Below the pieces are notes generated by a model. It was not told the origin of the DNA. It saw only the letters and a list, made by a program, of their open reading frames with translations, and did no database searches. DNA of 31,042 nucleotides from a virus, in IMG/VR virus record IMGVR_UViG_3300025889_000592, positions 1 to 31,042 of that record, one strand, 5' to 3'. A program made the translations under genes and the position numbers. This document shows, piece after piece, positions 1-5,497 of the stretch (the first letter of the stretch is position 1; the number at the start of each line of letters is the position of its first letter).

Positions 1-2
1 CG

Positions 3-101
3 GGTAATGCTGGCTATAGTGGGATAGTAAACTTCCCAGGAAATCCTCCAGGACAACAGAACTTGGAATATTTGCATGGAATTCTCATAAATGTTTTCTA
101 A
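3..101 (+). CDS. 3' end of an unidentified upstream gene (partial)
   Basis: An open frame enters from the left edge in frame 3 and stops at TAA 99-101, eight bases before the -7 promoter box of the next gene. The 32 visible residues are rich in Gly, Asn and Pro and finish with a hydrophobic stretch (EYLHGILINVF). Ends of that kind are common in tail-fibre or appendage proteins of Bacteroidota phages, but this is memory-based inference and the fragment is short. The other two + frames are closed by stops within the first 30 bases. It could equally be non-coding leader sequence. No function is assigned. Confidence 0.35.
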   Translation, partial: GNAGYSGIVNFPGNPPGQQNLEYLHGILINVF

Positions 102-108
102 CTTTGCG

Positions 109-116
109 TATATTTG
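109..116 (+). promoter_or_regulatory. Bacteroidota-type -7 promoter box TATATTTG
   Basis: TATATTTG matches the Bacteroidota sigma-ABfr -7 consensus TAnnTTTG. It ends only 4 nt before the ATG at 121, so transcription should start at or next to the start codon. No clear TTTG -33 element is seen at the usual distance. Confidence 0.65.
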
Positions 117-120
117 CGAT

Positions 121-396
121 ATGATTAACATTCAAGACGTAACAGTGCCAACAAAGGGCGTTGGAAAATACTTCCAAATTACTGCTCTTAATTTTGTGGT
201 AAGCCCCACCAGTGGCATTCAGACATACTGGCAAGTATTCTCTGAAAACGAAGATGAAGAAGGAAACAAAACTCCAGGCGCTATGTTGATTGACGGCAAC
301 TTGCCAATGGATCAAGACACCTATGATTCATGGGGTACAAATGACGATGTAATTGTCGATTGGGCGTTACAAGAACTAGGATTCACCAAAGCATAA
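121..396 (+). CDS. small conserved-type phage protein, 91 aa, function unknown
   Basis: Encodes 91 residues starting MINIQDVTVP, acidic and soluble, with no membrane segment or signal peptide. It ends with a predicted helix (DDVIVDWALQELGF). An in-frame ATG at 91 would add ten residues, but it lies upstream of the TATATTTG promoter box (109-116), so the ATG at 121 is chosen; its transcript would be leaderless. The next gene follows after 4 nt. Small proteins of this appearance recur near the packaging genes of Bacteroidota phages, but I cannot name the family. The composition is compatible with a small virion or assembly protein; that is inference only. Confidence 0.75.
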   Translation: MINIQDVTVPTKGVGKYFQITALNFVVSPTSGIQTYWQVFSENEDEEGNKTPGAMLIDGNLPMDQDTYDSWGTNDDVIVDWALQELGFTKA

Positions 397-400
397 TAAT

Positions 401-646
401 ATGAAATTAAAAGAAAATCAAATCGAAAAGTTGAAGGAGTTTCAACAAAAAAGCAGCCAATTGAGTTTTGAGATTGGCGAGCTAACTCGTCAGCAGTGGA
501 ACATTGAAATGATGATTCAAAAAGGAAAAGAGCTTATTGACGAATTGTCAAAAGAGCAAGATTCTTTCCTAAGAGAGATTGAGGAAGAGTACGGAAAGGG
601 ATCCATCAACATGGAGAATTTCGAATTCACACCTCAAGAAGGCTGA
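401..646 (+). CDS. small coiled-coil phage protein, 81 aa
   Basis: An 81-residue highly charged protein. Residues 1-65 are Lys/Glu/Gln-rich with leucine and isoleucine heptad spacing (KENQIEKLKEFQQK to LREIEEEYG), predicting one long coiled coil. The tail is short, polar and acidic, ending FTPQEG. Similar small coiled-coil proteins with a 'GxGSIN..' tail occur in many Bacteroidota phages, in my recollection; their role is unknown. It starts 4 nt after the preceding stop, so the two form one transcript. That transcript is closed by the hairpin at 673-700. No enzyme motif, membrane segment or cysteine is present. Confidence 0.8.
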   Translation: MKLKENQIEKLKEFQQKSSQLSFEIGELTRQQWNIEMMIQKGKELIDELSKEQDSFLREIEEEYGKGSINMENFEFTPQEG

Positions 647-672
647 TAGTCAGCGACTTACTCTATGAGACG

Positions 673-709
673 GGCCTCCAGAAAATGTCATCTGGGGGCC
701 TTATATTTG
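673..709 (+). terminator. rho-independent terminator merged with the next promoter
   Basis: A 10-bp stem (673-682 with 691-700, one G-T wobble) encloses an 8-nt loop and is followed at once by TTATATTTG. It closes the two-gene unit 121-646. The short T-rich tail is at the same time the -7 box of the next operon. Confidence 0.8.
702..709 (+). promoter_or_regulatory. -7 promoter box TATATTTG of the lysis-packaging operon
   Basis: Matches TAnnTTTG exactly, one base downstream of a terminator stem and 4 nt before the GTG start at 714. Initiation would fall on or beside the GTG, giving a leaderless message for the long operon that runs to 7923. No -33 TTTG is evident. Confidence 0.7.
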
Positions 710-713
710 TAGG

Positions 714-974
714 GTGAAATTACCGGTATCATTTTCAGAATTCTCAAAGGACCCATCTAAGGCCGTGACGTACCTTATGATATTTGCGGTTATATTCTTG
801 TACGTCAGAATGGAGAACCAAGACAAGTCGATAAACACTGGATGTGAGGGTAGACTTGAAAGATGCGAACGCAAACTAGACCAGTTCTCTGGCATGCTGA
901 AAACACAGGACTCGATTTCATCTGCTCTTAGGTCAGAGCTGAATGTTTACAAAAAAATGGGAGTAATCAAATAA
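714..974 (+). CDS. small single-span membrane protein with coiled-coil tail (lysis region)
   Basis: 86 residues from a GTG start; no in-frame ATG lies upstream between the promoter box and the GTG. Residues about 17-31 (AVTYLMIFAVIFLYV) form one transmembrane helix. The remainder is charged and helical (EGRLERCERKLDQF and LRSELNVYKKMG), so the layout is a short N-terminal segment, one membrane span and a coiled-coil domain. That is the layout of inner-membrane spanin subunits (i-spanins), and the gene lies close to holin-like and lipoprotein genes. It could therefore work in lysis, but other small phage membrane proteins look the same. The stop overlaps the next start as TAATG. Confidence 0.75.
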   Translation: MKLPVSFSEFSKDPSKAVTYLMIFAVIFLYVRMENQDKSINTGCEGRLERCERKLDQFSGMLKTQDSISSALRSELNVYKKMGVIK

Positions 975-1327
975 TGAAACAAGTCATCATACTTTCTACG
1001 CTTATAGCAGCTGCTACACCTACTGCTCCAGAGTTGAACTCTGTTGATCCATACAAAAAATACGAGATGCAGCTTGATCACGCACAGGCAAATATCGAAA
1101 TGACCAAAGCGGCTATTGAGGAGGTCAAAGTAATGAACGAGACCATGATCGAACAGGTTGCCGAACAGATGGACAGCATTAAAAAGGAAGCAGAAGAGAT
1201 GCACGAGACAATGGAGCTAATGAGCGTTGTTCTTGAGGCCAACAACATTGAGGTTCCAGCGAGCTATGAAGAATGGTATGAAGACTCAGTTCGTCAGGCA
1301 AACATGTTAATGATAAACAAGAAATGA
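974..1327 (+). CDS. exported coiled-coil protein, 117 aa, function unknown
   Basis: 117 residues. The N-terminus (MKQVIILSTLIAAATPTA) is a short hydrophobic segment that reads as a cleavable signal peptide or membrane anchor. Residues about 30-85 are methionine-, glutamate- and lysine-rich with heptad spacing, predicting a coiled coil. The C-terminus is acidic then basic. The gene overlaps its neighbours (TAATG upstream, ATGA downstream), so it is translationally coupled between the single-span protein and the holin-like protein. A periplasmic role during lysis fits this position. No catalytic motif is seen and I do not recognise the family. Confidence 0.75.
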   Translation: MKQVIILSTLIAAATPTAPELNSVDPYKKYEMQLDHAQANIEMTKAAIEEVKVMNETMIEQVAEQMDSIKKEAEEMHETMELMSVVLEANNIEVPASYEEWYEDSVRQANMLMINKK

Positions 1328-1548
1328 AAAAGTTCATAAAAGAAATGTTCTCTAGCAAGGAAGGAGAAATCTCACACAAACGAATCCTTGGGTCAATCGG
1401 TTTTTTGGCTCTGGTTTTCACTATGGTCGCTAATTCTTTTTCCCCTGCTGATATTGCACCTAGTCCTGAGCTGGTGAGTGCTGTTGAGTATTTGGTTATG
1501 TCAACTGTATTTGGCTCTGTGTTAGAAAAATTCGCAAAGAATGGCTGA
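1324..1548 (+). CDS. holin-like two-span membrane protein
   Basis: 74 residues: a basic, charged N-terminus (KKFIKEMFSSKEGEISHKR), a first hydrophobic helix about 22-38 (ILGSIGFLALVFTMVAN), a short proline-containing loop, and a second hydrophobic helix about 50-66 ending in EKFAKNG. Size, two spans and charged tails fit a class II holin, which would permeabilise the inner membrane and trigger lysis. The gene is coupled to the preceding one by ATGA and overlaps the next by 8 nt. No endolysin is recognised beside it, so the assignment rests on topology and on the lipoprotein gene nearby. Another small membrane protein is possible. Confidence 0.6.
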   Translation: MKKFIKEMFSSKEGEISHKRILGSIGFLALVFTMVANSFSPADIAPSPELVSAVEYLVMSTVFGSVLEKFAKNG

Positions 1549-1831
1549 TAAGAGCAAGATGAAGTGCAACTCGCCTAGGCCCAGCGATAGGCCAGGCAAG
1601 AAGAAGATGGTCAAGGCGTGTGCTAACGGCCAGGAGAAGCTTATCCACTTTGGTGCCGATGGGTATGGCCACAACTATAGCGCAGCTGCCCGTAAGAGCT
1701 TCAAGGCTCGACACAACTGCTCGTCTGCCACAAACAAACTCACGGCTAGATACTGGGCGTGTAAAAACTTGTGGGCAGGTCCAGGAGGATCAACCAAAAG
1801 CAACCCGAAGGGACGCAAAGGGAAGTACTAA
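1541..1831 (+). CDS. small basic Cys-containing phage protein, 96 aa
   Basis: 96 residues, strongly basic. Recognisable pieces in order are KCNSPRPS near the N-terminus, KKKMVKACANGQEKLIHFGADGYGH, RKSFKARHNCSS, and ARYWACKNLW, followed by a glycine/lysine-rich tail. Four cysteines and the conserved-looking R-K-S-F-K-A-R-H block suggest a compact nucleic-acid-binding or metal-binding protein. Small proteins with this series of motifs are widespread in phages and some large eukaryotic viruses, as far as I recall, under uncharacterised-domain names; I do not assign a number. It overlaps the holin-like gene by 8 nt and shares one base with the next start (TAATG). Function unknown. Confidence 0.8.
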   Translation: MADKSKMKCNSPRPSDRPGKKKMVKACANGQEKLIHFGADGYGHNYSAAARKSFKARHNCSSATNKLTARYWACKNLWAGPGGSTKSNPKGRKGKY

Positions 1832-2247
1832 TGAGGCTCATTCAATCAATTCTAATCGCACTCTTACTTACCTCTTGCTCTGCCCAGTGGCATATTAAAA
1901 GAGCAATAAAGAAAGATCCATCAATACTACAAGACAGTGTAGTGTTTGATACGGTCATTGTCGTGGAGCCACACGAGATACACGATACATTTACGACCAC
2001 AGAATACGACACTATCACGCTTGAGGACTCGTTTGTATATACGCAGGTAATACGCGAGAAAGACGTACTGAGAGTATACACAAAGTGCAAGGCAGATACG
2101 ATTCGTATAACAAAGAAACTACCACCACAAATCAAGTACATAGAGAAAAAGTCACTACTAAAAAAAACATTTGACTATTTTGTAGTAATTTTGTCTCTTA
2201 TATTATTAATTCGAATCACATGGAACTTATCAGGAAGGTATCGGTAG
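1831..2247 (+). CDS. candidate unimolecular spanin: lipoprotein with C-terminal membrane span
   Basis: 138 residues. The start at 1831 (TAATG junction) is chosen over an upstream in-frame start at 1771, because it gives a clean lipoprotein signal: MRLIQ, hydrophobic core, then lipobox LLTSC with cysteine at about residue 16. The middle (about 35-105) is rich in Thr, Val, Ile and Asp, predicting beta strands. Residues about 117-131 (FDYFVVILSLILLIRITW region) form a C-terminal transmembrane helix. An outer-membrane lipid anchor plus an inner-membrane helix in one short protein is the architecture of unimolecular spanins such as phage T1 gp11 (131 aa), which fuse the two membranes at the end of lysis. 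The holin-like gene just upstream agrees. The protein could instead be an o-spanin with an unusual tail. Confidence 0.7.
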   Translation: MRLIQSILIALLLTSCSAQWHIKRAIKKDPSILQDSVVFDTVIVVEPHEIHDTFTTTEYDTITLEDSFVYTQVIREKDVLRVYTKCKADTIRITKKLPPQIKYIEKKSLLKKTFDYFVVILSLILLIRITWNLSGRYR

Positions 2248-2444
2248 GATCTGACTACAAGAACGCCATGCACTACATTGTGCAACAAGACGTTCTTAGT
2301 GGCAACGGAAAGATCCACTTGATCTCTAGAAACAAGTCTGGAGAGATAGAAATCTGGATAGAAAACACAAGCAGCGAAATTATGCTGTGGAAATCATTTG
2401 GCGCAAACATGCCGATCTCAATTGAGTTCAACATAGACTTCTAA
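2220..2444 (+). CDS. small conserved-type phage protein, 74 aa
   Basis: 74 residues starting MELIRKVSVG, a mostly beta-strand pattern with motifs such as AMHYIVQQ, IHLISRNKSGEIEIWIEN and MLWKSF, and the ending PISIEFNIDF. It has no membrane segment and no cysteine. I recall closely similar short proteins sitting between the lysis genes and the terminase in Bacteroidota phages, always without known function. The gene overlaps the end of the lipoprotein gene by 28 nt in another frame and joins the next gene by TAATG, so it is clearly part of the operon. It is too short and motif-free for a functional call. Confidence 0.75.
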   Translation: MELIRKVSVGSDYKNAMHYIVQQDVLSGNGKIHLISRNKSGEIEIWIENTSSEIMLWKSFGANMPISIEFNIDF

Positions 2445-3016
2445 TGAGATCTCCGTTCTACTTCATTGTAGAACCACTAGACGGCAAGACTTACGACAAC
2501 ACTAGGAAGTTCGGAGACGTTGACTTTGTAATAAGCACATCTCAGGAGGACCACACAGTAACTCAACGACATGCCGTGGTGGTTGCTACTCCATCTGGAT
2601 ACGATGGACCAATAAAAGATGGCGATATAGTAATCGTGCATCACAATGTATTTAGAAAGTATTATGACATGAAGGGACGAGAGAAAGACTCGTTCTCGCT
2701 ACTGAGGCCAGGGACATACTTCTTGGATGATATGCAGTTATATGCGTATAAGCAGGATGGCAAGTGGAACTCAATTGGCCAATACAATTTCCTTAGGCCA
2801 GTAGAGAAGGTCCATGAAGGGTTTCAGTTTGATACGGATAAGTACATACAGCAGGTCGGAGAGATGGTGATTCCAAGTAAGCACATGTCAGACATTGGCA
2901 TCGTAGAGTCTACGAGGGTTGGCTTCAAACAAGACAGCGAGTACGAGTTTCGAATCGACGATGAAATATTGTATCGAGTGGCGGACAATAGAATTGTAAT
3001 TAACTATGACATCTAA
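2444..3016 (+). CDS. 190-aa beta-rich protein, possibly GroES-like co-chaperonin
   Basis: 190 residues, predominantly beta. The core (residues about 40-115) reads HAVVVATPSGYDGPIKDGD, then IVIVHHNVFRKYYDMKG, then a serine-containing segment and YFLDDMQLYAYKQDGKW, ending in a strand with VRPVE-like spacing. The order 'strand, GDxVIV, loop with polar turn, strand ending in an aliphatic/aromatic residue' resembles GroES and the phage T4 gp31 family, which cap GroEL during capsid-protein folding. I have seen proteins of this type called co-chaperonin in phage genomes, but here the match is by eye only. A virion or assembly protein is the alternative. It lies just before the terminase genes and overlaps the next gene by 11 nt. 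Confidence 0.7.
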   Translation: MRSPFYFIVEPLDGKTYDNTRKFGDVDFVISTSQEDHTVTQRHAVVVATPSGYDGPIKDGDIVIVHHNVFRKYYDMKGREKDSFSLLRPGTYFLDDMQLYAYKQDGKWNSIGQYNFLRPVEKVHEGFQFDTDKYIQQVGEMVIPSKHMSDIGIVESTRVGFKQDSEYEFRIDDEILYRVADNRIVINYDI

Positions 3017-3299
3017 AGAATTTAAAATAGAAATCATCAAGGCTGGAGAGGCTGCAGTAAAAGAGCTGATAAAAGTGGCAAGAGATCCTATCTTTGGGAA
3101 ACAACTAGAAGGTGACCTAAGTGCGGATAGACTCAAGAATGCTGCAGCGGCAAAGAAGCTTGCAATCATGGATGCGTTTGAGATCCTTGGAAGGATCGAT
3201 GAAGAGAAGAACGCAATCGAAGCTGCGGAGAAGGGAGTTGATCCAAAGACGGCGAAAGTGAATTCAAACAAGGGATTTGCAGAAAGATTTAGCAAATGA
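3006..3299 (+). CDS. candidate small terminase subunit (TerS-like)
   Basis: 97 residues, almost entirely helical: FKIEIIKAGEAAVKELIKVARD, LSADRLKNAAAAKKLAIMDAFEIL, RIDEEKNAIEAAEKG, and a basic tail. It directly precedes the large terminase and shares four bases with it (ATGA), the usual position of the small subunit, which recognises the packaging site and regulates the ATPase. Size and helical content fit, but no helix-turn-helix can be named with certainty. In many Bacteroidota podoviruses TerS is not annotated, and short helical proteins like this are the best candidates. The call rests mostly on position. Confidence 0.55.
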   Translation: MTSKEFKIEIIKAGEAAVKELIKVARDPIFGKQLEGDLSADRLKNAAAAKKLAIMDAFEILGRIDEEKNAIEAAEKGVDPKTAKVNSNKGFAERFSK

Positions 3300-5497
3300 G
3301 AGATTCATTGTACACGATCGAAGAGTTTAGTCCAAAAGACAAGAAACAGAAGTTTGAGTACGGATATAACTCCGAGCATGACTTTGTTGTCATATCCAAG
3401 GACGGGACAGTCGGAGAGGTGTACAACATAAACGGCCTAAGGATAGCTCTACCAAAGGCACCTAAAAATTTGCCAGTCGGAGACAATAGGTGGGTAGCTG
3501 CCGAGTTTCCAAAGGAGCTGGAAAAGATAAAGAGCATATTCGAGTGGAATAAGAAAGACACATCATTCAAGACAAGATGGGTTGATTACGTAGAGGAGGA
3601 GTTCAATAGGAGAGAGAACGGACACTGGTTTATGAACGGTGGCGTGCCAACATACCTAACTGGAGCTCACTACATGTATCTACAGTGGTCAAAGATTGAC
3701 GTTGGTCTCCCTGGGTTTCGTGAGGCAAACAGGGTGTTCTTCATATTCTGGGAGGCATGCAAGGCGGACTACAGGAGTTTCGGGATGTGCTATTTGAAAA
3801 ACCGTCGTTCTGGTTTCTCGTTCATGTCTAGCTCTGAGTGCATCAACCAGGCTACACTTGCAAGGGACGCACGAATAGGAATATTATCCAAGACAGGTAT
3901 TGACGCCAAAAAGATGTTCACGGACAAGGTTGTGCCAATGAACAGTAACTTGCCGTTTTTCTTCAGGCCGATCATGGACGGTATGGACAAGCCAAAGACA
4001 GAGCTCGCCTATCGTATCCCAGCCGCTAAGATCACAAAGAAGAACATGGACCAGACAGAGGAAGATGAGCTGGAGGGTCTGAACACGTCTATTGACTGGC
4101 ACAACACGGATGACAACAGTTATGACGGTGAGAAGCTTCTGTTGCTTGTACATGACGAAAGCGGGAAGTGGGAGAAGCCCAATAACATTCTAAACAGCTG
4201 GCGTGTAACAAAGACATGTTTGCGCTTGGGTAGTAAAGTCATCGGTAAGTGCATGATGGGGTCCACCTGTAATGCACTGGCAAAAGGAGGAGATAACTTC
4301 AAGAAGATGTACGAGGACTCGAACCCAAGGATACGAAACTCAAACGGGCAGACAAAAAGCGGCCTGTACGCACTGTTCATTCCGATGGAGTGGAACTTCG
4401 AGGGATACTTCGACAAGTACGGATGGCCAATATTTGACGTAGAGCCTGGAGAAGAGGTGGAGAACTCTGATGGGGACTTCGTTGACATTGGTGTCGTGCA
4501 GTACTGGAACAACGAGGTGGAGTCACTCAAGTCAGATCCTGACGCCCTGAACGAATTCTATCGCCAGTTCCCACGTACAGAACAGCACGCATTTAGGGAC
4601 GAGAGTAAAAACTCAATCTTCAACCTAACAAAGATATACCAGCAAATCGATTATAACGATGCTCTAATCAAAGATCGTGTGTTAACCAGGGGTTCGTTTC
4701 ACTGGAAGGACGGAAAGCGCTTTGGAGAGGTCGTATGGAGCCCGGATCGAGGAGGGAGGTTCTTGGTGTCGTGGCTTCCAGAACTCCACCAGCGAAACAA
4801 TGTAATTAGAAAGGGTGGATTATTCTTCCCTGGGAACGAGCACCTTGGATCGTTCGGCTGTGACTCGTATGATATCTCAGCAGTAACATTTGGTCGTGGA
4901 TCTAATGGTGCGCTTCATGGATTGACTAAATTCCACATGGACGATGCGCCAGTGAACCAGTTCTTCCTAGAGTATGTAGCCAGGCCACAGACGGCTGAGA
5001 TATTCTTCGAGGAAGTGCTGATGGCGTGCCATTTCTACGGTATGCCTATACTAGCGGAGAACAACAAGGCCAGGCTGCTGTACTATCTAAAGGAGGCTGG
5101 GTATCGCCCGTTTGCGATGAATAGGCCAGACAGAAAGAAACACCAGCTGTCAAAATCAGAGCGAGAGATTGGCGGAATTCCAAACTCATCAGAGGACGTA
5201 AAGCAAGCACACGCAGCTGGTATTGAAGCATATATAGAGAAGTATGTCGGCCTAGACGTTGAGGGCACATACAGGGAATCAGACGAGATGGGCAACATGT
5301 ACTTCACGAGAACGTTAAACGACTGGGCAAGATTTGACATAAACAATCGTACAAAGTATGATGCTGCTATTAGTTCTGGACTTGCCATAATGGCTAACCA
5401 AAAGTTCAATCACTCTGATGCTCAAAAAAATTCAAAGATAAGTATTAAATTTGCTACATTCTCCAACAAGGGGATAAGAAGCGAGATACAACAATGA
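3296..5497 (+). CDS. terL: terminase large subunit (packaging ATPase and nuclease)
   Basis: 733 residues, the motor that pumps and cuts the phage DNA. The ATPase half carries a Walker-A-like loop at about 168-175 (KNRRSGFS; the usual GK[ST] is replaced by GFS), a hydrophobic strand ending in D287-E288 (LLLLVHDESGKW; Walker B plus catalytic Glu), and a following motif MMGSTCN that fits ATPase motif III. The nuclease half has an RNase H-like pattern: D523 in FGCDSYD, E588 in PILAENNKARLL and D689 in TKYDAAISSGLA. GFS-type P-loops are, as I recall, usual in crAss-like and related Bacteroidota terminases. The start is the ATG inside the ATGA overlap with the TerS candidate, and the stop overlaps the portal start in the same way. 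AGG and AGA are frequent arginine codons. Confidence in the function is high. Confidence 0.93.
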   Translation: MRDSLYTIEEFSPKDKKQKFEYGYNSEHDFVVISKDGTVGEVYNINGLRIALPKAPKNLPVGDNRWVAAEFPKELEKIKSIFEWNKKDTSFKTRWVDYVEEEFNRRENGHWFMNGGVPTYLTGAHYMYLQWSKIDVGLPGFREANRVFFIFWEACKADYRSFGMCYLKNRRSGFSFMSSSECINQATLARDARIGILSKTGIDAKKMFTDKVVPMNSNLPFFFRPIMDGMDKPKTELAYRIPAAKITKKNMDQTEEDELEGLNTSIDWHNTDDNSYDGEKLLLLVHDESGKWEKPNNILNSWRVTKTCLRLGSKVIGKCMMGSTCNALAKGGDNFKKMYEDSNPRIRNSNGQTKSGLYALFIPMEWNFEGYFDKYGWPIFDVEPGEEVENSDGDFVDIGVVQYWNNEVESLKSDPDALNEFYRQFPRTEQHAFRDESKNSIFNLTKIYQQIDYNDALIKDRVLTRGSFHWKDGKRFGEVVWSPDRGGRFLVSWLPELHQRNNVIRKGGLFFPGNEHLGSFGCDSYDISAVTFGRGSNGALHGLTKFHMDDAPVNQFFLEYVARPQTAEIFFEEVLMACHFYGMPILAENNKARLLYYLKEAGYRPFAMNRPDRKKHQLSKSEREIGGIPNSSEDVKQAHAAGIEAYIEKYVGLDVEGTYRESDEMGNMYFTRTLNDWARFDINNRTKYDAAISSGLAIMANQKFNHSDAQKNSKISIKFATFSNKGIRSEIQQ

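Noticed and set aside
67-74. AATATTTG near the left edge as a second promoter
   Set aside because: The invariant first T of TAnnTTTG is missing, and the site lies inside the putative upstream frame.
91-120. ATG at 91 as start of the first small gene
   Set aside because: It lies upstream of the -7 box at 109-116, inside the probable end of the preceding frame, so a transcript from that promoter would not contain it.
1771-1830. 20-residue N-terminal extension of the spanin candidate
   Set aside because: The extension is polar and basic and would bury the lipoprotein signal. The ATG at 1831 forms a TAATG junction like those of its neighbours.
1620-1898. 92-codon + strand frame overlapping the small basic protein and the lipoprotein
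   Set aside because: It lies in another frame over two genes with convincing products and overlap junctions. Its translation has no recognisable pattern.
2186-2193. TAATTTTG resembling a -7 promoter box before the gene at 2220
   Set aside because: It lies inside the coding region for the membrane span of the spanin candidate, which is T-rich by nature. No proper -33 element is present and the downstream gene is already coupled to the operon.
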